58,397 nt of DNA from Myxococcales bacterium SG8_38. GTDB lineage: Bacteria; Myxococcota_A; Polyangia; Polyangiales; Houyiibacteriaceae. Made by a program: the position numbers and the translations under genes. Positions 43,044 to 51,110 of this stretch are shown piece by piece. Within the stretch, counting starts at the first letter, position 1. Each line of letters starts with the position of its first letter. The stretch covers positions 1 to 58,397 of the forward strand of contig LJTN01000021.1 in the NCBI GenBank assembly GCA_001303415.1. Reading direction: 5' to 3'. Under the pieces are notes generated by a model, which was given only the letters and a program-made list of their open reading frames with translations, was not told the DNA's origin and did not search any database.

Positions 43044-44213
43044 TCAGCGATCGAGCGCGTGTGCACCGAGCTCGGAAAGCTCGCGATTACCGGTGAGGGC
43101 CATTGCGACCTTCATCTCCTGACGGATGATGCGAAGGATGTGCGCGACGCCTTCCTCGCCGCGTGCCGCAACCGCATAAGTCCAGGCGCGTCCGAGTAAG
43201 CATGCCCTTGCGCCCAGCGAAAGCATCTTCACGACGTCGAGGCCGCTGCGGATGCCGCCATCCACGAGCACTTCCATGCGATCGCCGACTGCGTCGACGA
43301 TGTGCGGCAAGGCGGACGCGGTCGAGCGGACATCGTCGAGCTGGCGGCCCCCATGATTGGAGACCACAAGCCCATCGGCCCCGGCTTCGACTGCGCGCTT
43401 GGCGTCCTCGCCATCGAGAATGCCCTTAAGCAACAGCTTGCCCGGCCAGTGCTTGCGAACCCAGGCGAGATCGTCCCAGGTCACGGTGGGGTCGAACTGG
43501 TTATCGACCCAATCTTTGAAGTCGTTCGGGCTGCCCGCGTCCGGAACGGCTGCTTCCAGATTGCCGAAGGTCAACGGCCCGCCCCGCAGCGCCACGTCCA
43601 CGACCCAGCGAGGATGCGATACGATGTCCCACGCTCGCACGAGCTTCTTCGACCCTCGGATGGGAACGGTCATGCCGTTGCGGGCATCGCGATAGCGGGC
43701 GCCCACCACGGCGAGATCGATGGTCAAGACCAAGACCGAGCAGCTGGCATCGCGCGCTCGACCGATGAGCTCCTCGGCGTATCCACGGTCTCGCATCACG
43801 TAGAGCTGAAACCAAAACGGCGCGCTCGTCGCGGCCTTCACCTCTTCGATGGAGCAGATCGAAACGGTCGACTCGCAAAAACGAACCCCTTCTCTCTCGG
43901 CCGCCTTCGCGGCCTGTACCTCTCCGCGCCGCGCAAACATGCCCGCCAGACCCGCCGGTCCGAGGACGACGGGAAGAGACAGGCGTTCTCCCAAGACCTC
44001 GGCACGAAGGTCGATGTCGGACACGTTACGCAAGATTCGCTGGCGTAGAAGCACGCGCTGCAGATCCTCGACGTTGGCGCGCATCGTATTTTCCGCGTAG
44101 GAGCCGCCGTCGATGTAGTCGAACAGCTGCCGCGGCAAACGCCGGCGCGCCAGTGCGCGATAGTCGGTCACGCTTGCTGGTGCGAGATTCATCGGCCGAT
44201 CGCGATTCTTCAT
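43044..44213 (-). CDS. FMN-dependent 2-hydroxyacid oxidase/dehydrogenase
   Basis: About 389 residues from the ATG at 44213; starts at 44243 and 44192 are also in frame. This is the L-lactate dehydrogenase/glycolate oxidase family. FDYIDGGSYAENTMRAN binds near the flavin, and the catalytic His-Arg pair is in LVVSNHGGRQLDDVRSTASALP. LVDGGIRSGLDVVKMLSLGA is the phosphate-binding end. It oxidises an L-2-hydroxy acid (lactate, glycolate or similar). It is the last gene of the malyl-CoA lyase cluster, where a glycolate-to-glyoxylate step would supply the lyase. The substrate is inferred from neighbours only. Confidence 0.92.
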   Translation of the reverse strand: MKNRDRPMNLAPASVTDYRALARRRLPRQLFDYIDGGSYAENTMRANVEDLQRVLLRQRILRNVSDIDLRAEVLGERLSLPVVLGPAGLAGMFARRGEVQAAKAAEREGVRFCESTVSICSIEEVKAATSAPFWFQLYVMRDRGYAEELIGRARDASCSVLVLTIDLAVVGARYRDARNGMTVPIRGSKKLVRAWDIVSHPRWVVDVALRGGPLTFGNLEAAVPDAGSPNDFKDWVDNQFDPTVTWDDLAWVRKHWPGKLLLKGILDGEDAKRAVEAGADGLVVSNHGGRQLDDVRSTASALPHIVDAVGDRMEVLVDGGIRSGLDVVKMLSLGARACLLGRAWTYAVAARGEEGVAHILRIIRQEMKVAMALTGNRELSELGAHALDR

Positions 44214-44258
44214 GCTTCGTTTCCCGGCGCGCGACCGTGCCACGGCAAACGGGAGCGC

Positions 44259-44480
44259 CTATTCGTAGAGCTTGATGACGCGAATCCCCTGCGGGCAGGC
44301 TTGCATGCAGAGATCACACAGGGTGCATTCGTCTACGTTTTCTTCCACGACCGCGACGGCGCCCGCCTTCTTCCCGAGGGCGAAGATTTTGACGGGACAC
44401 ACTTCGACGAGCTTTTCAGCGAGGCCGGGAGTCTTCGCCACGATGCTGTTGTCGACGTCTACGCGTATGAACATGCCCAT
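44259..44480 (-). CDS. Small [4Fe-4S] ferredoxin
   Basis: A 73-residue ferredoxin with one complete cluster motif, DECTLCDLCMQACPQG (CxxCxxCxxxCP), and a lone VCPVKIF where a second cluster would be completed in 2[4Fe-4S] types. It therefore probably holds a single cluster, with the extra Cys free or unpaired. It lies 7 bases downstream of the acyl-CoA ligase alpha gene. It may take electrons from the adjacent flavin 2-hydroxyacid oxidase; that pairing is inference. Confidence 0.88.
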   Translation of the reverse strand: MGMFIRVDVDNSIVAKTPGLAEKLVEVCPVKIFALGKKAGAVAVVEENVDECTLCDLCMQACPQGIRVIKLYE

Positions 44481-44487
44481 GATGACC

Positions 44488-45387
44488 TCAGTTTCCGATC
44501 CGCTCCCGCACTAGGTCCGGGATGTCGCCGATCTCTTCCGCAACGGAGATGCCAGCCTCCCGCATACGGCGCATCTTGTCCGCGGGCGAGTCCACCTTCT
44601 TGTTCACGACCGTCCCCGCGTGACCGAAGCTCATCCCGGGCATCTCATCCATGAAGCGGCCCGCCACGAACGCCACGATGGGAAGACGGCTGTTGTTTTC
44701 CTGTGTCCAACGCGCCAGCTCCGCTTCGGCGGTGCCACCAGGCTCCGAGTAGACCACCACGGCCCTGGTATCTTCGTCGGCTTCGAATAGCGGAATCAGA
44801 TCGGCGTAAGTAGAGCCGATGACCGGGTCCCCGCCTATCGAAATGGCGGTGCTGACGCCAAGCCCCGAGAGTGTCAACGCATTGCAGATTTCCGTCGTCA
44901 TGCCGCCCGAGCGCGACATGACTCCCACCACCCCGGGCTTGAAGGCCTTTCGGCAATCCACCGCAGGCCCGCCGAGGCTTCCGAAGCGACACACGTCCGG
45001 CGTGATGACGCCCAAGCAGTTGGGGCCGATGACGCGCGCGCCACGCAGCGCTGCATACTCCACGACGGCGGACGCATCTTTTCGTGGAATGCCCTCGGTG
45101 ATGATCACGATCTCTTTGATCCCTGCATCGATGGCTTCGAATGCAGCGTCCGGCGCAAAAGCGAGCGGTACCGTGATGACGGTTCCGTCGACCCGCTCCC
45201 TTTCGGTGATCTCCCGAACCGTGTCGTAGACCGAGACGCCATACACCTCTCGCCCGCCCTTTCCAGGCGTGACGCCGCCGATGATCTTCGAGCCGTACTC
45301 CAAGCACTCGCGCGTGAAGTTGAGCGCTTCTCGGCCGGTGATGCCCTGGACGATGAACTGGAAGTCTTTGTGAACGATGACGGCCAT
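44488..45387 (-). CDS. sucD: Acyl-CoA ligase alpha subunit (succinate/malate-CoA ligase type)
   Basis: 299 residues. The ATG at 45387 follows AGGGAG at good spacing; an in-frame start at 45507 lies in the beta gene and is rejected. The CoA-binding N-terminus is VQGITGREALNFTRECLEYG and VGVMSRSGGMTTEICNALT lies mid-protein. The phospho-histidine is in MSFGHAGTVVNKK. It forms the ligase with the beta subunit encoded just upstream. The substrate could be succinate or malate; the malyl-CoA lyase gene in the same cluster favours malate (malate thiokinase), but residues alone do not decide. Confidence 0.87.
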   Translation of the reverse strand: MAVIVHKDFQFIVQGITGREALNFTRECLEYGSKIIGGVTPGKGGREVYGVSVYDTVREITERERVDGTVITVPLAFAPDAAFEAIDAGIKEIVIITEGIPRKDASAVVEYAALRGARVIGPNCLGVITPDVCRFGSLGGPAVDCRKAFKPGVVGVMSRSGGMTTEICNALTLSGLGVSTAISIGGDPVIGSTYADLIPLFEADEDTRAVVVYSEPGGTAEAELARWTQENNSRLPIVAFVAGRFMDEMPGMSFGHAGTVVNKKVDSPADKMRRMREAGISVAEEIGDIPDLVRERIGN

Positions 45388-45398
45388 TACTGATCTCC

Positions 45399-46589
45399 CT
45401 AGCCGGCTTTCTCGACGGCACGTCTGGCCGCCTCGCTGATCGAGACTGTCCGATCGCAGTACTCGATGCCGTACTTCTTCAAGATCTTGGCGGCGTCGGC
45501 CTCCCAAGCCCCAGGAACTCGAAAGATCAGGATCTTGTCGGCCGGCTCGTACCCCATTTCGACGATGGCCTTGATGACGCCGCGGGCTACCAAGTCAGCG
45601 CGCGTGTTGGATACGACGTTCGACATCACCGCGACTTTGTCGACGCCCGGTTTGCTCAGGACGAGCTTGGTGAGCCGTCGTGCCTTGTCGACGCTGGGGT
45701 TGCCTCCAATCGCAGCATAGTTGGCGGGACGCCCACCGTGCTTTCGGACGGCGTCGGTCAGCGTCAGCGAGCCGCCGCCGGCCCCGATGACCAAGCCGAT
45801 GTTGCCGTCGAACTCTGCGATCGGACTGATGATGCCTCGCGGGTCTTCCGCGTCGATCCGCGCGCCCTCGAGCTCGAATTCGGTCGGCTCGCGCACCTGC
45901 CTCAGGTCGTCCTTGGCAAAGCCCAGCTCGTCGAGCATCGGTCTTTGGCGGTGGCGGGCTTCGATTTCGAGATCCGCCTCGACATCTCGAAGGACGAAGC
46001 TGCCATCATCGAGCTTGACCAGTGACGTGATGTCGAGATCCGCCAGGTCGTATTTTAGGAAGAGCCGAGCGAGCCCCGACACGATCCGAGTCATGCGATT
46101 GAGGTCACCCCCACCGAAACCCATCGACCGGACCAACTCTTTGGCGATGTAGTCGGAAAAGGGGAAGAGCGCGGAGAAGTGCCTCCGGACGATTCGGTTG
46201 GGATGCTCGTCGCCGATGTCGTCGATCTTGCCGGCGAGGTCACTGCCAGCAATCACGGGGAGCTTGGCCGTGCCGTCGTAGGTGAACGAAAGGCTGTAGG
46301 TGGGTCCTGAGGGTCGCGCCTCGACCAGGACGCCTTTGGGCTTGCGCCCACCATCGTCGATTTCGAGAAGCTCCGCAGCCGCGGCCTTCGCCTCTGCGGG
46401 GTCGGACGCTTCCCTCACCGAGGTGGCGGTCAGACCGGGTGCGATGACCTGTGCCTTCAGGATCACCGGACCGTCGATTTCGGCGGCGATCTTCTTCGCT
46501 GCTTTGGCGGTCTCGGCGACCTCGCCTCGAACGAGCGGAATCCCGTGCTTTCGGAGGAGCTGCTTCGCTTCGAATTCGTAGAATTTCAT
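45399..46589 (-). CDS. sucC: Acyl-CoA ligase beta subunit (succinate/malate-CoA ligase type)
   Basis: A 396-residue ATP-grasp protein beginning MKFYEFEAKQLLRKHGIPLV, with ATP-grasp residues in PVILKAQVIAPGLTATSV. The C-terminal GLVIGAGGGSLTLTDAVRKHGGRPANYAAIGG corresponds to the ligase GAGLAMATMD and FLDVGG region, although the wording differs from E. coli SucC. It resembles the divergent SucC type of Chloroflexi and anaerobic Deltaproteobacteria more than the TCA-cycle enzyme. It precedes the alpha gene by 11 bases. Confidence 0.85.
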   Translation of the reverse strand: MKFYEFEAKQLLRKHGIPLVRGEVAETAKAAKKIAAEIDGPVILKAQVIAPGLTATSVREASDPAEAKAAAAELLEIDDGGRKPKGVLVEARPSGPTYSLSFTYDGTAKLPVIAGSDLAGKIDDIGDEHPNRIVRRHFSALFPFSDYIAKELVRSMGFGGGDLNRMTRIVSGLARLFLKYDLADLDITSLVKLDDGSFVLRDVEADLEIEARHRQRPMLDELGFAKDDLRQVREPTEFELEGARIDAEDPRGIISPIAEFDGNIGLVIGAGGGSLTLTDAVRKHGGRPANYAAIGGNPSVDKARRLTKLVLSKPGVDKVAVMSNVVSNTRADLVARGVIKAIVEMGYEPADKILIFRVPGAWEADAAKILKKYGIEYCDRTVSISEAARRAVEKAG

Positions 46590-46634
46590 ATTGGAGCGGG
46601 GAGATTAGCCCCTCCGCTCCGCGTTAGGCAAGGT

Positions 46635-47501
46635 CTATCGTCGGATGGCTTCGGCGAGCGCAACCACGCGCTCCGCATGATCCACGTGAAGCCTCTCGAT
46701 CAGCTTGCCGTCCACCACCACGACGCCCCTGCCCTCTGCCTCCGCCGCTGCATAGGCCTCGATGATGCGCCGCGAGAGCTCGACCTCTTCGTCAGACGGC
46801 GCGAACACTTCGTTCGCGGCCTCGATCTGCTTGGGGTGGATCAATGTCTTCCCATCGAACCCGAGCTCGGCGCCCTGCCGACAAGAGTCCACGAAGCCTT
46901 CGTGATCGTTCAAGTCGAGATAGACGCCGTCGAGAATTGCAATCCGCGCAGCTCGCGCCGCAAGCATGCACAGCCCCAACGAGGTGATGAGCGGCAGTCG
47001 CATCGCGGTATGCTGCGCTTGAAGGTCCTTGGCGAGGTCTGAGGTGCCCATGACCAGACCTCCAAGGCGCGGGCTTGCATCGGCGATCTCCTCCGCATGC
47101 AGCATCGCGCGGGGCGTTTCCATCATGCACCAAATCGCCAGATCGGAAGGCGCACCATGGGAAAGCAAGACCGACTCGGCCTGCCGCACCATCTCGGCGC
47201 TCTCGACCTTGGGAAGCAGGACCGCGCTCGCCCCCACGCTCGCGACCGCGACCAGATCATCGTAGCCCCAGGGGGTATTCAGACCGTTGGTGCGAATCAG
47301 GATCTCCCGTTCCCCATATCCACCGACCTCGTAGGCCTGCATGACTTGGTTGCGGGCGGTCACCTTGGCATCGGGGGCCACGGCATCCTCGAGATCGAAA
47401 ATCAAACCATCCGACGGCAACGTGCGGCTCTTGTCGAGCGCGCGGGCGTTGGAACCCGGCATGTACAAAACGCTTCGTCGGGGTCGATGCCTCTTGTTCA
47501 T
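46635..47501 (-). CDS. CitE-like HpcH/HpaI aldolase: malyl/citramalyl-CoA lyase or thioesterase
   Basis: 288 residues from the ATG at 47501. The fold is the citrate lyase beta-subunit type: RSVLYMPGSNARALDKSRTL, the metal Glu/Asp in LIFDLEDAVAPDAK, LIRTNGLNTPWGYDD, LLPKVESAEM, MMETPRAML and LGGLVMGTSDLAKDL, ending with KTLIHPKQIEAAN. It sits 11 bases after malyl-CoA lyase, the arrangement expected for a second malyl-CoA enzyme. In Rhodobacter such a paralogue is an (S)-malyl-CoA thioesterase that releases malate. Whether this one is a lyase or a thioesterase cannot be told from the sequence. Confidence 0.88.
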   Translation of the reverse strand: MNKRHRPRRSVLYMPGSNARALDKSRTLPSDGLIFDLEDAVAPDAKVTARNQVMQAYEVGGYGEREILIRTNGLNTPWGYDDLVAVASVGASAVLLPKVESAEMVRQAESVLLSHGAPSDLAIWCMMETPRAMLHAEEIADASPRLGGLVMGTSDLAKDLQAQHTAMRLPLITSLGLCMLAARAARIAILDGVYLDLNDHEGFVDSCRQGAELGFDGKTLIHPKQIEAANEVFAPSDEEVELSRRIIEAYAAAEAEGRGVVVVDGKLIERLHVDHAERVVALAEAIRR

Positions 47502-47512
47502 GGTCACACCTG

Positions 47513-48562
47513 TCAAAGCTGGTAGGCCGCCTTCAGCTCTGGGTCCTTGTCGGCAAGCATGCGGGCCAGCTCCACCATGACCTTGCATTGCTTCACGGTG
47601 GCATCGTCCTGCATCTTGCCGTCGATCATGACTGCGCCGGTGCCATCGCCCATCTCCTCGATGACTTTCTTGGCCCAGAGCACCTCGTCGACCGGCGGGC
47701 TGAAGACCTTTTTGGCGATGTCGATTTGCACGGGATGAAGCGACCAGGCGCCCACGCATCCGAGCAAGAACGCATTCCGGAACTGGTCCTCGCAAGCCAC
47801 GGTGTCGCGAATATCTCCAAAGGGGCCATAGTACGCGTAGATGCCGTTCGCGACGCAGGCGTCCACCATGCGTGCGATGGTGTAGTGCCACAGATCTTGC
47901 TGGGCAGTCTTTCGAGGCGCCTCCGGGTCATCTGGATTCGGATCCTCTCGAACGAGATAGCCCGGGTGCCCGCCGCCCACGCGCGTGGTCTTCATGCGTC
48001 TCGACGCGGCGAGGTCCGCCGGCCCTAGGCTCAGGCCCTGCATGCGCGGGCTCGCTCCGGCGATCTCTTCGACATTTGCGACACCGAGCGCGGTCTCGAG
48101 AATCGCGTGGACCAAGATGGGCCGTTTGACGCCGGCACGAGCCTCGAGCTGAGCGAGCAACCGGTCGACGAAGTGAATGTCCCAGGGCCCTTCGACTTTG
48201 GGGATCATGATGACATCGACTTTGTCGCCGACTTCTTCGACGATGCGAAGCATGTCGTCGAGGAACCACGGGCTGTCCAAGCTGTTGACGCGTGTCCAGA
48301 GCTGACAGTCCCCAAAATCGTTTTCCTTGGCGATCTTCACGAAGCCCTCGCGCGCATCCACCTTCTTGTCCGCTTGAATGGCGTCTTCCAGGTTGCCGAG
48401 GAGCACGTCGCACTTCTCTGCGATGCTTGCGGCCTTGGACGCCATCTTCGGATTGCTCGGATCGAAGAAGTGGATCATGCGGGAGGGCCGGAACGGGATC
48501 TCACGGGCAGGCTCGGGCGCCCCGATGGCCATCGGTTTGAAGAAGTCCTTGGGGTTTCGCAT
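47513..48562 (-). CDS. mcl: L-malyl-CoA/beta-methylmalyl-CoA lyase
   Basis: A 349-residue protein with GGCGGAGG before the ATG. The wording is very close to the Chloroflexus enzyme as I recall it: [29 protein letters not shown] (metal Glu/Asp), [79 protein letters not shown] and [19 protein letters not shown]. It cleaves or forms malyl-CoA from glyoxylate plus acetyl-CoA and beta-methylmalyl-CoA from glyoxylate plus propionyl-CoA. It is the first gene of the six-gene cluster and is divergent from the LLM oxidoreductase gene. Confidence 0.93.
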   Translation of the reverse strand: MRNPKDFFKPMAIGAPEPAREIPFRPSRMIHFFDPSNPKMASKAASIAEKCDVLLGNLEDAIQADKKVDAREGFVKIAKENDFGDCQLWTRVNSLDSPWFLDDMLRIVEEVGDKVDVIMIPKVEGPWDIHFVDRLLAQLEARAGVKRPILVHAILETALGVANVEEIAGASPRMQGLSLGPADLAASRRMKTTRVGGGHPGYLVREDPNPDDPEAPRKTAQQDLWHYTIARMVDACVANGIYAYYGPFGDIRDTVACEDQFRNAFLLGCVGAWSLHPVQIDIAKKVFSPPVDEVLWAKKVIEEMGDGTGAVMIDGKMQDDATVKQCKVMVELARMLADKDPELKAAYQL

Positions 48563-48668
48563 GGTGTATCCTCCGCCGGTCAGGCCCCTTGGGGGTGACG
48601 CAGGGAGCTAGTCCTAGACGCCAACGCGCGCAGATGCAAAGCGTTCGCGGCCGTTCGAAGAGGAGCAC

Positions 48669-49541
48669 ATGGAAATCGGGATGAACCTGCCGGTCATGGC
48701 GCCCGGCCTCGACAGAGACACCTTCCTCTCCTGGTGCGACCGCATCGATTCGGGCTTCTTCGCGAGCCTCGCGGCTGGCGAGCGCATCTCCTTCTACAAC
48801 CCGGACATGACGGCCGCCCTCGGAGCCGCCGCCGTGCTCACCAAACGGGTCAAGATCGTGAGCGGGGTCTTCGTCCCGATGCTCCATCATCCGGTGATGC
48901 TCGCCAAGCAGCTGGCAACCATCGACGTGCTGTCGGGCGGGAGATTCGTCGCCGGCCTCGGTGTCGGGGGGCGCGAGCAGGACTATCAATCGGTCGACGT
49001 GCCGCTCGGCCATCGTCTCACCCGGCTCGCCAAGAGCGTAGAGACCATGCGAAGCGTCTGGCGCGGTGAGCCCGTCGTCGAGGGGGCGTTACCAGTCGGT
49101 CCCGCGCCCGTCCAAGAAGGGGGCCCCAAGCTCCTCGCAGGCTCGCTGATGGTCGAATCGATTCGAGCCGCATCCAAGTGGGCCGATGGATTGTGCGGCT
49201 TCAGCTTCGGACCGTCTCCTGCGGAGATGGAGCTGCAGTTCGATGCAGCGAGGCGCGCATGGAAGGAGCAGGGCCGGCCCACCCCATGGCTTGGCACGGG
49301 CTTTTGGTACGCGCTCGGCCCGAACGCGCGTGCCCAGCTCGACGACTATCTCGAGCGCTACCTGAATTTCATGGCGCCCGTGGCGCGGCAGAACGTGAAG
49401 CAGATCTGCATCGCGACGACACCGCAGGCGCTGAAGAACGCCATGCAACAGGCCAAGGACGCGGGCGCCGATGACGTGCTGCTCGTTCCGACGACGTCCG
49501 ACCCCGATGACGTGCATCGGGTGACGGACATCCTCGGTTAG
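48669..49541 (+). CDS. LLM-class (luciferase-like) flavin/F420-dependent oxidoreductase
   Basis: A 290-residue TIM-barrel protein with AGGAG four bases before the ATG at 48669. LTKRVKIVSGVFVPMLHHPVMLAKQLATIDVLSGGRFVAGLGVG is the classic luciferase-like core (key residues H-P-V, S-G-G-R and the GxGxG end). QDYQSVDVPLGHRLTRLAKSVETMRSVW follows. Such enzymes use FMNH2 or F420 with varied substrates. Divergent from the malyl-CoA lyase cluster across 106 bases. Cofactor and substrate cannot be told. Confidence 0.88.
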   Translation: MEIGMNLPVMAPGLDRDTFLSWCDRIDSGFFASLAAGERISFYNPDMTAALGAAAVLTKRVKIVSGVFVPMLHHPVMLAKQLATIDVLSGGRFVAGLGVGGREQDYQSVDVPLGHRLTRLAKSVETMRSVWRGEPVVEGALPVGPAPVQEGGPKLLAGSLMVESIRAASKWADGLCGFSFGPSPAEMELQFDAARRAWKEQGRPTPWLGTGFWYALGPNARAQLDDYLERYLNFMAPVARQNVKQICIATTPQALKNAMQQAKDAGADDVLLVPTTSDPDDVHRVTDILG

Positions 49542-49547
49542 AGTTGC

Positions 49548-50528
49548 TTACTGCACCGCGTTGGTGCAGCAGCCGGTGAGGCAGAACGTTCCAGCCGGAC
49601 ACGGATCATCGCCTGGAAGGCCGCATTCCTGCTTGTCGGGCGGGCAGCGCAAATTGCCGCCGTCGCCGCCCGTACCGCCGCCGCCCATGCCACCGGTGCC
49701 GCCACTGCCGCCCGTGCCTGGGAAGCAGTCTTCGGGAATCGTCGGCTTGCCGAGACAGATCTCGCAGCGCTCGCAGGTGTTCAAGCAGTTGCCTGCGGGT
49801 GTGCAGGGCCTGCAGAGCGCGGGGTCATTCAAGTCCGCCAGGGTGCAGGTGCCCGTGTTGCCCATGAAGGAGCCGAGGAAGACGTACCCGCCGTCGAGCT
49901 CGGGGAAGGTGCAGCAACCAAAGCAGTCACAGCCGTTCGGCGTGAGCTCCCCGCAGGTCGACTCGCAGAGCTCGGGCTGCGGGTCAGGGCAGTAATTCGA
50001 CTGACCGATGAGGGCTGGGTTGTATTCGCAACCGTCCTTGGGCTCTTCCGGATCGCAGCGCCGGTCCCACTTGCACTCGCCGGACCCCGACCCATTTCCC
50101 CTGTCGAAGTAGCAGTCGGCGCCGCATTGATTGCCGGTTTCACCGGGCGTTCCGGTGAGCAAGACGGGCCCTTCGGTCCCATCGCAAGGGCCGAGACACT
50201 CGGGATCTTTGTCGTCGACGAATCCGTCGCCGTCGTTGTCCATGCAGTCGCCGCAGCCGTAGGAGTTACCGTCCGGACACAGGGCCGGGTAGCAGCCGAA
50301 CACGACGCCGCCAGCACCTCCAGTGCCCGCGGTCCCGCCGGTGCCTGTGATCCCCCCAGTTCCGCCCGTGCCGGTGGATCCCCCGGTCCCGCCGGTTCCG
50401 GTCGTTCCCCCAGCTCCGCCGTTTCCTCCGGTACCCCGGTCGTCGCCGACCGAATCGCCGCCACACGCGGCCAAGGCGAGAACAGTGAATGAAACCAGCA
50501 AAGACGTAAAAATGCGCTGTGACTGCAT
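49548..50528 (-). CDS. Gly/Thr-rich, Cys-rich surface lipoprotein
   Basis: About 326 residues from the ATG at 50528. The lipoprotein signal ends in LALAAC. A repetitive linker of GTGG, GTGGS, GTGGI and GTAGT units covers about residues 30-75, and a second GTGG(S/M)GG linker lies near residue 280. The rest is Cys-rich, with MDNDGDGFVDDKDPEC resembling a calcium-binding thrombospondin type 3-like element. This linker plus Cys-module build is characteristic of myxobacterial surface lipoproteins. Function unknown, perhaps adhesion. It ends tail to tail with the LLM gene, 6 bases apart. Confidence 0.85.
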   Translation of the reverse strand: MQSQRIFTSLLVSFTVLALAACGGDSVGDDRGTGGNGGAGGTTGTGGTGGSTGTGGTGGITGTGGTAGTGGAGGVVFGCYPALCPDGNSYGCGDCMDNDGDGFVDDKDPECLGPCDGTEGPVLLTGTPGETGNQCGADCYFDRGNGSGSGECKWDRRCDPEEPKDGCEYNPALIGQSNYCPDPQPELCESTCGELTPNGCDCFGCCTFPELDGGYVFLGSFMGNTGTCTLADLNDPALCRPCTPAGNCLNTCERCEICLGKPTIPEDCFPGTGGSGGTGGMGGGGTGGDGGNLRCPPDKQECGLPGDDPCPAGTFCLTGCCTNAVQ

Positions 50529-50762
50529 AACCGCAGCATAATTGATCGAGCGTGGAGGCGGCAAGCGATCTGCGCGATCAAAGCGGTTCGGACAGGGTTC
50601 GCCGTGCGGGGTTAGGGCTCTCGCAGGGTCGAAACCAGGCGAGGGCCATCAAAATTTGTGCATTATTTCAAGTGCGTAGAGCGATCCATGCGATAGGAAT
50701 CCCCATCGGCTTGCCCCGCAGCGGCGCAAGGGCTCGCCGCGCCTTCCGGGGCCGAGAGAGCC

Positions 50763-50787
50763 GGCCCCGCGTGGTATAAGCGGGGCC
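50763..50787 (+). promoter_or_regulatory. GC-rich hairpin just upstream of a ribosome-binding site
   Basis: GGCCCCGC (50763-50770) and GCGGGGCC (50780-50787) are perfectly complementary, with loop GTGGTATAA. With one bulge the stem extends through the flanking CCGG. AGGAGG begins 3 bases later (50791). It could be a leader structure that affects translation of the next gene, or a mark at the 5' end of its transcript. The surrounding non-coding stretch 50529-50803 shows nothing else I can name. Confidence 0.45.
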
Positions 50788-50803
50788 CGGAGGAGGTATG
50801 CAG

Positions 50804-51073
50804 ATGAGAGCGTTTATCGTGACTTTGTTTCTCGTGGGAGCCTTTGCCGCAGGGCTGCTCGTGGCGCGAACGGGCACCGTTGCGGCCGACACCCACGGAG
50901 CACCAAAGAAGGCGCAGTGGCAGTACCAATGCTTCGAGTCTGGGGCCGTCGCGCAGATCACCGAAACGTCCAACAAGATGGGAGAGCAAGGGTGGGAAAT
51001 GGTGAGCGGGGCCGGAACGAAGAGCTCGACCATCTGGTGCTTCAAGCGCCCGCTCTGGAAGCCCACGAATTGA
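50804..51073 (+). CDS. Small exported protein with a DUF4177-like tail
   Basis: 89 residues from the ATG at 50804, chosen over the ATG at 50798 because AGGAGG at 50791-50796 then has proper spacing. An N-terminal hydrophobic stretch (FIVTLFLVGAFAAGLLVARTG) acts as signal or anchor. The mature part is WQYQCFESGAVAQITETSNK, then MGEQGWEMVSG and a WCFKRP end. The W-x-Y and LG..GWE(L/M)V wording resembles the DUF4177 fold. Two Cys (CFE, WCF) could form a disulfide. It lies 37 bases before the photolyase gene on the same strand. Function unknown. Confidence 0.68.
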   Translation: MRAFIVTLFLVGAFAAGLLVARTGTVAADTHGAPKKAQWQYQCFESGAVAQITETSNKMGEQGWEMVSGAGTKSSTIWCFKRPLWKPTN

Positions 51074-51110
51074 TCCAAGCCACGGAGCGCGAAAGACAGG
51101 CGAGCGGATC

